From NCBI RefSeq assembly GCF_003255815.1, contig NC_037670.1:26810672-26874671 (forward strand): DNA of 64,000 nucleotides. Direction: 5' to 3'. Of the stretch, positions 53,890-62,890 are shown one piece after another. Below the pieces are notes generated by a model, which did not search any database, was not told the origin of the DNA, and saw only the letters and a program-made list of their open reading frames with translations. Source of the stretch: Theropithecus gelada (taxonomy: Eukaryota > Chordata > Mammalia > Primates > Cercopithecidae). Numbering within the stretch: position 1 is the first letter of the stretch; every line of letters starts with the position of its first letter. The translations under genes and the position numbers were made by a program.

Positions 53890-54174
53890 CTTCTTCTTCT
53901 TTTTTTAATAGGAATCTCACTCTGTCACCCAGGCTGGAATGCATTGGTGCAATCCGGGCCTGCTGCAACCTCCACCTCCCAGGTTCAAGCAATTCTCCTG
54001 CCTTAGCTGAGATTACAGGCGCCCACCACCATGGCTGGCTAATTTTTGTATTTTTAGTAGAGATGGGGTTTCATCATGTTGGCCAGGCTGGTCTTCACCT
54101 CCTGACCTCAAGCAGTCCTCCTGCCTCAGCCTCCCAAAGTGCTGGGATTACAGGCGTGGGCCACTGCACCCGGC
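53890..54174 (-). mobile_element. AluS-like, antisense, small internal deletion
   Basis: Alu with a (CTT)n tail and a deletion in the right arm ('gccttagctgagattac'). A perfect 16-bp duplication 'tggaactgaacttctt' flanks it (53874-53889 and 54175-54190). Confidence 0.97.
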
Positions 54175-54448
54175 TGGAACTGAACTTCTTTATGTCAATG
54201 GGGATGGTGAGATTCCAGAATTATAAAACTGGATGACAGCTCGTAACCACCAGAGGCAAGGTGGCCATAATGATTATAATTGGAAGCAGTGCGGAATAGC
54301 ATTTAGGATGCCTCAACCTTCAGAGATTTGTAGCAATGGTTAAGAGATCATGGTGTTCCTAGACATGAGACAGAAGGACAGCTAACTAGGGTGTTATTAA
54401 GATTGTATAATAAGAAAGAAAGCTGGAGAATAGAAGATTGACATCAGT

Positions 54449-54607
54449 CTCAGTTTTCAAATGTAAGCCAGCTTGAAAAGTAGCTTGAAGTAAAGTTTTC
54501 AAACTGACTTATTAGGTTTATGCAAAGGTAACCGTAATTTTGGCCATGACTTTTAATAGCAAAATCGCAATTATTTTTGCACCAACCAAATACATTTGAA
54601 AACTGAG
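54449..54607. repeat. 17-bp perfect inverted repeat around a MADE1
   Basis: Arms 54449-54465 and 54591-54607 are exact reverse complements. The right arm begins at the TA target site of the MADE1; the left arm is 46 bp away from it. Confidence 0.88.
54512..54590 (+). mobile_element. MADE1 mariner MITE
   Basis: 79 bp with terminal inverted repeats ('ttaggtttatgcaaaggt' and 'atttttgcaccaacc'), flanked by TA dinucleotides. MADE1 copies are foldback elements from which the primate miR-548 family derives. This copy has several stem mismatches, so its ability to yield a miRNA is uncertain. Confidence 0.9.
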
Positions 54608-54967
54608 TGAGAGTCCCCAATTTTTTATTGCAATGACTGATGTGTGGATTGAGGGGAAGACTTAGGCCTCCTTGAAGAACGACCCTGCTATTTTCCACAG
54701 TATACATGAAAATTTGTTCTTCTAATCTTCCCCTTTAAGGAATTTGCAGCCATTTCCCCAAGTAACTAGTGCCGGAGAATGGGGACAATTCAGACTTTTT
54801 GAGGATTAGTAATACACAAGGTTTGAGCTGATACCGACACAGGAGTTAAGAAGAAATTACTTAGGCAGATAGTGAGGATATGGATGCCCTCAGTAAGGTT
54901 TTTCCTTTAATGAAAAGCAGCCCCAAATCATTTTCTAACAAAGAGCAGCCTGTAAAATCAAGCTGCA

Positions 54968-55168
54968 CACGGTGAAACCCTGTCTCTACTAAAAAAAATA
55001 CAAAAAATCAGCCGAGCGTGGTGGCAGGCGCCTGTAGTCCCAGCTACTCAGGAGGCTGAGGCAGGAGAATGGCTTGAACCTGGGAGGCGGAGCTTGTAGT
55101 AAGCCAAGATCGCGCCACTGCACTCCTGCTTGGGCGACAGAGGGAGACTCCATCTCAAAAAAAAAAAA
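54968..55168 (+). mobile_element. AluY-like, 5' truncated, within LTR
   Basis: Begins mid-left-arm. Duplication 'aaatcaagctgca' (54955-54967) and 'aaatcaaactgca' (55169-55181) encloses it. Confidence 0.95.
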
Positions 55169-55335
55169 AAATCAAACTGCAGACATAGATGCTGGCAGCT
55201 GTGCCAATCATGTTCAAGATGGGTGTACAGTAAGGAGCAGACAAGATGACCCAGCCAAGGGGAAAGTTTATTTGCATAGTAAGATTAGGGTGGGGTGGTC
55301 AGCCTTCCCCAGTGGTATGTAAACATCATACCTGA

Positions 55336-55455
55336 TTGAACCAATCTGTGAGCCCTGTGTAAATCTGGCACTGCCTTGAACCAATCTGTGAGTCCTATGT
55401 AAATCAGGCACTGCCTCAAACCAGTCTGTGGGCACTATGTAAATCAGACACCACC
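55336..55455 (+). repeat. Three 40-bp tandem units in LTR U3
   Basis: Units 55336-55375, 55376-55415 and 55416-55455. The first two each contain CCAAT; the third has CCAGT. Unit length is exact, and divergence rises in the third copy. Confidence 0.93.
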
Positions 55456-55469
55456 TCCTCAGGCCTGAC

Positions 55470-55476
55470 TATAAAA
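55470..55476 (+). promoter_or_regulatory. TATA box of the ERV1-type LTR
   Basis: TATAAAA, 14 bp after the last CCAAT-type repeat unit; the usual retroviral U3 position. Confidence 0.65.
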
Positions 55477-55675
55477 TCTGGCACATCCACCCCCATCAGG
55501 CCTTTTCCTCTCAGAAGTTCCCTCTCTCTCACTAGAGAAAGAGCTGTTTTCCTTTCTCTTTCTTTTGCCTGTTAAACTTCTGCTCCTAAATGCCTCATGT
55601 GTGTCCATGTCCTAAGTTTTCCCCGTGTGAGATGACGAACCCCAGGTATTTACCCCAGACAACGTAGCCGCTTCA

Positions 55676-56454
55676 ATACCAAGGGATCTTAAATGCCTTA
55701 TGCTGTCCCTCCCCACCTGCCCTGTCCCCTGTTAGATTGGCAGTTTTAGGAAGTCAGGTGATAAATAGAGTTGTACCCCAAGTCTGTTTCACAATGGGTC
55801 CATTTGGTCCACTGGGTCCAAAAACTACCCTGTGGTTATTTATCAGGTCCCAATATATAATTGGGATAGATATATTTAGTGGTTGGCAGAACTCCCACTT
55901 GTGAAGTAAGGAACATGGTGGGAAGGGCCAAGTAAAATATCTGCAACTGTTCTTTCCCCATTATTCAAGATGGTAATCAGGAATAACAAGGCATTCTAGG
56001 AAGAAGTGCAGATATGATTGCTGTCATCAAGAACATCAAAGCTGCAAGGTGGTGGTCCCCATAATATCTCCATTCAGTTTACGCACTGTGTCCCTGTAAA
56101 AACCAGATAAATTATGGCACATGCTATTAGGTGATAGCCCCCTTGAAGCTGTTGTGCTGGGTTTGCTATATTTACTGATGAAGAGCAACACGCATTCTCA
56201 AACTTCGTATGTGACTATTGATCTGGCAAATGATTTCTTCTCGACCTCCATCAATAGGGGGACTCTGCAGTGGTTGGCCTTTCTGTAGCAAGGACAGCAG
56301 TATACATTCACTGTCTGCATGTCTGCAGGGATCTTGATCATACTGACATTCTGCTGAACATTGCTCTGGCTCACCTATTAGTGACATCATGCTAATTGGA
56401 CTTACTGATCTGGGAGTTGCAAGTATCATAGATGCCCTAATACAGGGCATCAAC
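55676..56454 (+). pseudogene. ERV-L-like pol (reverse transcriptase) remnant
   Basis: Old class III endogenous retrovirus pol on the plus strand, broken by stops and small deletions. 'tgtggttatttatcaggtcc', 'attgggatagatatatttag' and 'attgatctggcaaatgattt' follow pol order. The catalytic-loop region of the reverse transcriptase, near 56374-56391, is altered, so this copy is dead. It continues after the hAT insertion at about 56690-56795. Confidence 0.8.
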
Positions 56455-56662
56455 CTGGGATGATTTTAAGCCCCAAGGGATATTTGGGAACATCTGCAGA
56501 TATTTTGGTTGTTATAATTGGTTGATGTGAGCAACTGGCATCTAGTGGGTAGAGTTCAGGGATGCTTCTGTACACCCTACAACACAAAGGATAGCCCCCA
56601 ACCCCAACAAAGAATTATCTGTCCCCAAATGCCGATAGTGTCAAGGTTGGGAAACACTGTCC
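56455..56662 (+). mobile_element. hAT-type MITE (same family as 28485-28705)
   Basis: Shares 'catctagtgggtagag' and 'aaagaattatctgtcccc' with the family of the copy at 28.5 kb, and ends 'aaggttgggaaacactg'. It lies in the ERV-L-like pol, so it post-dates that provirus. Confidence 0.75.
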
Positions 56663-56689
56663 TAGAAGACCCCTGTGAACCCGTGGTGG

Positions 56690-56795
56690 GAGGTCAACTC
56701 TATGCAAATTCAGGGGTCTGTTACACCAGGGAAGTTTCTAGGAGTTCAGTAGTCTGGGGCATGCCGGACCATCCTTTTTAAAGTTAAAGGATAAT
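56690..56795 (+). pseudogene. ERV-L-like pol remnant, continuation
   Basis: 'gtcaactctatgcaaattca', 'gggaagtttctaggagttca' and 'gtctggggcatgccgg' continue the pol remnant downstream of the MITE; it is broken and ends near 56795. Confidence 0.65.
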
Positions 56796-57426
56796 TGGCA
56801 TATATCAGGCTCTTAAAAATATTTGCTGAATGAATGAGCAAATGAACAGCTTATAGAAAAGTTCCCTGTGCAAAGAGAAGGAGGCTTGAGAAAGAGAGAG
56901 TTTCCCAGAGGAAGGCAGAAGTTTGCTGTGGCCAGAGGCCAGGAGAGGGCCTGGAGGTGCGGCCTGGGAGAAGGCTGTGGTTTATACGGTTTACATGCTA
57001 TTCCTTTAGACACCGCCCACAGAAGGTGGAGGGCAAACAAGTGAGAGACAAGGCCTGGTTTGTATTCTAGAAAGATCACTTTAGGACTGGTTAGAGAGGT
57101 TGTCCTGAAAGGTTATGAGACCAGAGTCATTCAGACTAGTCTGGCCCCCTTTTTTTTGCAATAGTCTGGGTGGGAAACCTTGGACACCTGTTCTGGGTCA
57201 GAATGGAAATAAATGGAAGAAACAGATTCCAGAAGATTTGGGAGAAAAAAATTATCAGGAGTTGGTGACTGAACTGAGAGTGTGGGTAAAGGGAGAAGGA
57301 GGGATAGAAGAAAACTCTCAGTTATCTTGGTCTTTGGGTAAATGGGGAATGCAGGAAAATAATACCGTTTTAAACGGCATTTTTGAGAAGGTTTTGTTCC
57401 GGATATTTTGTAATTTAAAGATATGG
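56796..57426 (+). mobile_element. L2-like fragments (weak)
   Basis: An L2-type 3' end ('atatttgctgaatgaatg') lies at 56815-56840. Internal L2-like text follows at 57040-57330 ('ctagaaagatcactttagga', 'gttggtgactgaactgagag'). A 140-codon frame 57115-57537 runs into the Alu and is not a gene. Confidence 0.45.
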
Positions 57427-57716
57427 GGCTGGGCACAGTGGCTCACACCTGTAATCCCAGCACTTACGGAGGCCGAGGTGGGCAGATCACTTGAGGCCAC
57501 CAGTCTGGCGAACATGGTGAAGCCCCATCTCTATTAAAAATACAAAAACTTGGCTGGGCATGATGGTGCACACCTGTAAGCCCAGCTACTCGGGAGGCTG
57601 AGGCAGGAGAATCACTTGAACCCAGGAAGCGGAGGTTGCAGTGAGCCAAGATTGTACCACTGCACTCCAGCCTGGGCGACAAAGTGAGACTCTGGGGGCA
57701 TACAAAACAAAACAAA
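57427..57716 (+). mobile_element. Alu, sense, atypical tail
   Basis: Alu body ends 'gagactctggggg' instead of the usual 'gagactctgtctc', followed by a (CAAAA)-like tail. The 12-mer 'gggggcatacaa' occurs at 57694-57705 and again at 57721-57732. Confidence 0.93.
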
Positions 57717-57869
57717 GACTGGGGGCATACAAGACATACAAGAGAAAGAATCCAGTGGGTACCTGGAAAAACAGGGCAGGTTTCAGCTGAAGAAGGAGAC
57801 TTGGGAGCCTTCCTGTGATGGGTGATGTTTGAAGTGATGGATTGCATGAGAGCATGCAAGAGAAGAAGC
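57717..57869. other. Unassigned
   Basis: Short unassigned stretch between the Alu and a MIR. Confidence 0.5.
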
Positions 57870-58070
57870 TAAATGCTTCATGTGTGTTATTCTGTTTCAT
57901 CCTCAGCCATGTGGAGAGGAATATTGTCTCCATTTTATAGATGAAGAAACTGAGGCTCAGAGAGTTTATCTAACTCAAGTTGACAAAGCTGATGATGGAT
58001 AGAACTCATATTCAAACCCAGACATTTCTGCCTTTATGGCTTACTCCACCACCTCCTAACTTACCTTTAT
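57870..58070 (+). mobile_element. MIR SINE, sense
   Basis: 'ccattttatagatgaagaaa' followed by 'ctgaggctcagagag' and 'aaacccagacatttctgc': strong MIR. Confidence 0.92.
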
Positions 58071-58104
58071 TCAACTTCTTTGAACCTTTACTTTAAAATG
58101 CTAT

Positions 58105-58390
58105 GGGTCGCAGTGACTCATGCCTCTAGTCCCAGCACTTTGGGAGGCCGAGGTGGGTGGATTACTTGAGGTTAGGAGTTCAAGACCAGCCTAGCCAACA
58201 TGGTGAAACCCCATCTCTACTAAAAACACAAAAATTAGCCGGGCACGGTGGCGTGTGCCTGTAATCCCAGCTACTTGGGAAGCTGAGGCAGGAGAATTGC
58301 TTGAATCCGGGAGGTGGAGGATGCAGTGAATCGAGATCATGCCACTGCATTCCAGCCTGGATGATGGAGTGAGAACCTGTCTTAAAAAAA
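58105..58390 (+). mobile_element. AluS-like, sense, 5' end eroded
   Basis: Alu beginning 'gggtcgcagtgactcatgcc', with a very short A-tail ('ttaaaaaaa'). Confidence 0.94.
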
Positions 58391-58980
58391 TATTCTGTGG
58401 ATAGCAATTTATCAAAACCACCAGTGCATTTACAAGCTGGCCCAGCTGTCCCACTTCTGTAGGAAGTGACCTATGGTCTGACCCAGACAGGTACAAAATG
58501 ACATATGCCCAATATTACCCATTGCCACCTTGTTTCAAATAGCAAAAGACGAAGCAGCAGGATGGGAAGGGTTAAATAAAGGATGGTGCATCCATACAAT
58601 GGACTGCCACGGAGCTGTACCAAGAGTAAGAAAGCTCTCAGGGAATGAATCAGAGAGCTCTGGAGTATGTTGTTAGGTTAAACAAAAGCAACGACGAAAT
58701 CCACTGTGTCAAAACACTGTGCATACTATTCTCTCTTTTGTGTAAGAAAGTGAAAATAACATTTGCTTGTATCTGTGCAAAGAAACACAATGAATATAAG
58801 ATACTTATTGAATTAGTTACTTACAAAGGCAGTGAAAAATGGAGTAGAAGGACACAGAACAGGGGCAAATCTTCTCAGTGGACACCTTGTAGATTTGAAG
58901 TATGTGCATATGGTACCTATTCAGCAATTAAAACATTAAAAAAGTGGTATATTTACCCATTAGCCTCTATCTACATTTGA
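58391..58980 (+). mobile_element. L1M (L1ME-type) 3' end, sense
   Basis: 'gtttcaaatagcaaaagacg', 'ccatacaatggactgccacg' and 'gtatgttgttaggttaaaca' give ORF2 end and 3' UTR of an old L1M. Open frames are short. Confidence 0.8.
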
Positions 58981-59088
58981 TATTTATTTCTGCCCCTGGA
59001 AAGATGGCTTATGGATTTATAATATTTCTGGCTTATGGTTTTACAATATTCCGATACTTAGCAATCAGTCAATCAATGGATCGATTGA

Positions 59089-59140
59089 CCATCCATTCAT
59101 CCATCTATCCATCCATCCATCCATCCATCCAATTATTCAT
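59089..59140 (+). repeat. (CCAT)n microsatellite
   Basis: About 12 CCAT units with interruptions, next to the start of an L2. Confidence 0.92.
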
Positions 59141-59294
59141 CCATGAGCCAGATGCTAGGCTAGCCACAGGTGGAATGATTGAGAAAATTAAAGGCAGGCA
59201 TAGTTTCTGCATTAAGTCTAGATAGAAAAACAGAGATTAGTCAAACCACCCTACAAATATGCTAAAAATGTCAACCATGCTACAAAAAGTATTA

Positions 59295-59313
59295 AATATA
59301 TATATATATATAT
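59295..59313. repeat. (TA)n microsatellite
   Basis: Nine to ten TA units within the L2. Confidence 0.9.
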
Positions 59314-59661
59314 AGACTGAGTTGTTCTGGGATGGGGTAGGCAGGGCATGTTAGGAAAGGTTTTCCTGAGGAACTGGCGTCTGCGCTTCAGGAAATGCAG
59401 GAAGTAATAGGCAAAGAGAGGGAGGAAAGGTGGAGGGAACAGTATTTGCAAAGGCTCTGAGGTAAGATGGAGCATGATATTTGATGAACCCGAGGAAGGC
59501 CTGTGCGGTTGCTGTGTAGGTACTGAGGAGATGGGGCAGGTATATTAGAAAGGGAGGGGTTACAAACATGCAGGATCTTGTCAAGCATGAGGGTTTTTGT
59601 GATGACAACTGGATTGGAACCCACTGGAGAGGTTTAGACTACAGTGGAACAATATGATCCC

Positions 59662-59665
<4 letters not shown>

Positions 59666-59702
<37 letters not shown>

Positions 59703-59963
59703 TTTGAGAGGCGTCTCACTGTGTTGCCCAGGCTGATGTGCAGTGGCATGATCTTGGCTCACCGCAAACCTCCGCCTCCTGGGTTCAAGTGATTCTCCTG
59801 CCTCAGCCTCCAGAGTAGCTGGGATTACAGTCACACGCCACCACACCCAGCTAATTTTTTGTATTTTTAGTAGAGACGGGGTTTCACCATATTGGGCAGG
59901 CTGGTCTTGACTCCTGATCTCAGGTGATCCACCTACCTCGGCCTCCCAAAGTCCTGGGATTAC
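59666..59963 (-). mobile_element. AluS-like, antisense, (TTTA)n tail, 5' truncated
   Basis: Tail is about ten TTTA units. The 5' end is missing: it stops at 'tcctgggattac', without the last 25 bp. Confidence 0.95.
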
Positions 59964-60200
59964 ATTTATGTTTTAAGAGGACCACTGAGGACTCTTTAGA
60001 GAATGATGGGGGCATGTAGCAAGAGTTGACTCAAGGAGACCAGTTAGATGGTCCATTGTTAAAGAGTAGGCAAAATGTGACCTTCACTTGGACCAGGGTG
60101 GACGTTAGGGTTAAGAGAAGTAGGTGGATTCAAGAGAAAACGAAACCAAGAAGACCAGGTGATGTGTTGTATAGGAGTGAAGGAGAGAAGTCGTCAAACA

Positions 60201-61534
60201 TGGACAGGTTTCTGATGAGTGCAGTGGAAGAAATGGGGTTTCCGTTTCCTGAAAAAAAAAACCCCACACATTAGGGCAGGGTGTTTTCTGGGGAACATGT
60301 TGAGTATGAGGGTTCCTGGGCTTTCTGACAGTTGCCTGTTTTCTTCTGGTTCCTGTGAAGCTTTAGCTGTTAATCTTCCTTCATGTTTCATAATTCCTTT
60401 GTGTTTTTGAAAGGCTGCCCTTCTATTGCTGCTCTCTTCACTGCTTCCGTATTTACAGGGATCTTTTTTCTTTATTTTCTCTTGGCCTTCCACAGAATGA
60501 TTTTGGCAACTTGAGACTACCTTGGGGAATGCAGCCATTATATTTTCAGTCCCTCTGTGTGGCAACACTGCCACTGATATTTTCACAGGTCCTCGATTTG
60601 GTAGTGCTGTTTTTTGTTTTTTTTTTCCTTCTCAACTTTGAAAATACAACACTAACACTGTTTTTTGCATCCATGGAAAAAGCAGTGGCATCACTGGAAG
60701 TTTCCTAAGGGGAACACTTTTCTGTATGGAAAGGAAAGGGTGGGAAATTGCTTTATGATTCAAAAGCTGGCATAAGCATTTGTTATTATTATTATTTTTT
60801 AATAGTGGTTTATTCCTGCATAACTTATCCAACCATGGAGCCACATTCAGTCAAGGGCATTGTGACCTCTGTGGGGAAACAGAACAACCTGAACACCTGA
60901 TGCAAACTTTCTGGCCTGAAGGCAACTCCAGTGACTGACTTCCAACAGGTCTGTAAGGACAGCTTGTTTTGAAGTTGTGTCTGCTCCTAGCACAGGTCCT
61001 GCAAGGTCCATTTTTCAAGGAATGAATTATTTCCATGTTTCTGAATGGAATGGATAGCTAAACTTTCATTTGGTTGGTAGTGAGGTATAGGCGTGGAGAG
61101 ATGACAGTTGGCGAGAGAGTGAAGCATGAGAGTTTAACAAAGGCCTGGGCGATCTCAGATTGCTGACCTTCAGGTGTATTCTATTGGGCACTATGGAGGA
61201 TATGAGAATGGCCTCAGATCTGTGACAGCAGGTGGCATCGTTGACCAACAGCCCCAGCTGCTGTGCTCTGAAATCCATCACTGATTGGCCCGAGACCTTG
61301 CTTTTCATGGCTGAGCAAGGTGAGATACCCAGACAGGCCTGTTTCTGGGAGAGGTGAGATGCCTCTGACTGTGGCTTGAGGCCTCCCAATTGGCCTTGCA
61401 GAACTTCCTGGAGAAATGCATTGTAGTTGAAGAAGCATCTAATTCACCTTGCTTCCTTCCCTCTCTCCTTCAAGGAGGTCAGACCTACATGATGGTCTAA
61501 CATCTCTGGTAGCCTGCTCCTCCTGTTCTCTCTG
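60201..61534. other. No recognisable feature
   Basis: About 1.3 kb unassigned, with small poly-T and (ATT)n runs (60608-60625, 60782-60798). Frames on both strands overlap and have no known domain. Confidence 0.5.
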
Positions 61535-61871
61535 TTGTAGACTGAATGTCTTTCCCCCCAGATTCATATGTTGAAACTCTAATCTCAATGTGACAGCCTT
61601 TGGGAGGTGATTAACTCATGAGGGTGGAGCCTCATGAATGGTATTAGTGCCCTTTAAAAATACTCAGAGAGTTCTTTTGTCCTATCTTGCCATATGAAGA
61701 TGTAACAAGAAGTCAGCTGCCTGCAACCCAGAAGAGAGCCCTCCCCAGAACCTAACCCTGCTGCTGGCATCCTGATGTCCAACTTGCAGCCTCTGGCACT
61801 GTGAGAAATCATGTTCAGCTGTTTATAAGTCACCTAGTCTATGGTATTTTGTTATAGCAGCCTAAATAAGA
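61535..61871 (+). mobile_element. MaLR-type solo LTR (MLT1/MST-like), sense
   Basis: 'tgtagactgaatgtctttcc', 'attcatatgttgaaactcta', 'gcatcctgatgtccaacttg' and 'tatggtattttgttatagca' follow the MaLR LTR from start to end. Confidence 0.8.
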
Positions 61872-61988
61872 GACATTTAGGCACTTCTCTTAATAAATTA
61901 CTTGTGCATTGAATCCTGCCCTGGTTTCTGCTTTTCAGAAGATCCTGACTTGATTAAAGATTCAGAAGATCCCTTCATTTTAAAAAGT

Positions 61989-62273
61989 GGCTGGGCACGG
62001 TGGCTGACACCTGTAAAATTCCAGCACTTTGGGAGGCTGAGGTGGGCGGATTACTTGAGGTCAGGAGTTTGAGACCAGCCTGGCCAACATGGTGACATCA
62101 CGTCTCTACTAAAAATACAAAAATTAACTGGGTGTGGTGGTGCGTGCCTGTGATCCCAGCTACTTGGGAGGCTGAGGCAGAATTGCTTGAACCCAGGAGG
62201 TGGAGGTTGCAGTGAGCTGAGATTGCACCACTGTGCTCCAGCTTGGGTGACAAAGGAATATTCTGCCTCAAAC
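61989..62273 (+). mobile_element. AluS-like, sense
   Basis: Full-length body with small deletions and a degenerate tail ('ctcaaacaagttttag'). Confidence 0.94.
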
Positions 62274-62474
62274 AAGTTTTAGAAGGTACACATGCAGTCC
62301 CACTGTCTTACCCCTTCTATCTTGTGTTCAGCCTGGTTCACATGTTTACGTTACATGTCTGACTTCTGTAGGTGTTTGATTTTATTTCCTAGGTCTTGTA
62401 TTATCTTTCATAGAATAGTAGAGATAGAGAAATAGGGAAGGATTGACAAATTAGGAAAATATGACTCAGTTGGT

Positions 62475-62515
62475 GTATTGGTCAGGGTTCTCTAGAGGAA
62501 TAGAACTAATAGAAG

Positions 62516-62568
<53 letters not shown>

Positions 62569-62890
62569 GTCTGAGTCCCAAAACTGAAGAACTTGGAGTC
62601 TGATGTTCGAGGGCAGGAAGCATCCAGCACGGGAGAAAGATGTAGGCTGGGAGGCTAGGCCAGTCTTTCCTTTCACATTTTTCTCCCTCCTTTATGTTTG
62701 CTGTCAGCTGATTAGATTATGTCCTCCAGGTTAAGTGTGGGTCTGCCTTCCCCAGCCCACTGACTCAAATGTTAATCTCTTTTGGCAACACCCTCACAGA
62801 CACATCCAGGATCAATTCTTTGTATCCTTCAATCCAACCAAGTTGACGCTCATTATTAACCATCACAAGTTAGATGAAGTTGAACTTTTT
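62475..62890. mobile_element. Old interspersed repeat, family unassigned
   Basis: Starts 'tgtattggtcagggttctct'; later 'gagtctgatgttcgagggca', 'cagcccactgactcaaatgt' and 'ggcaacaccctcacagacac'. I recognise these as a repeated primate sequence but cannot name the family. It holds a (TG)n tract at 62516-62567. Confidence 0.55.
62516..62567 (+). repeat. (TG)n microsatellite
   Basis: About 25 uninterrupted TG units, likely highly polymorphic. Confidence 0.97.

Larger units (their letters stand above)
52556..54823 (+). pseudogene. ERV-L-like gag/protease-pol remnant (probable)
   Basis: Decayed retroviral-type internal sequence on the plus strand, full of stops and frameshifts. Support is by text ('aggcattggaagccttgcaa', 'gtggcagaaatgcaaaagaa') and by distance: after removing insertions, the reverse-transcriptase remnant at 56250-56450 lies about 2.3 kb downstream of 52556, as expected for gag-pol order in ERV-L. 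An Alu (53890-54174) and a MADE1 (54512-54590) interrupt it. The gag part is inferred with limited confidence, and no protein could be made from it. Confidence 0.5.
54824..55675 (+). mobile_element. ERV1-type solo LTR, with AluY inside
   Basis: From 'tgagctgataccgacacagg' to 'acaacgtagccgcttca'. U3 holds three 40-bp tandem units (55336-55455); a TATAAAA box lies at 55470-55476, then an R/U5-like pyrimidine-rich tail. MER4-group-like, exact name uncertain. Inserted into the ERV-L-like remnant, whose pol resumes at 55676. Start border approximate; no target duplication identified. Confidence 0.72.
59141..60200 (+). mobile_element. L2, sense, long copy split by Alu
   Basis: 'gagggaacagtatttgcaaa', 'tgcaggatcttgtcaagcat', then after the Alu 'agaggaccactgaggactct' and 'gcaagagttgactcaaggag' follow L2 order. 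A (TA)n tract (59295-59313) lies in it. Confidence 0.75.

Noticed and set aside
62475..62567. (TG)n tract considered as a promoter-type Z-DNA element
   Set aside because: It sits inside an old interspersed repeat, with no TATA box, CpG island or other promoter signal nearby.
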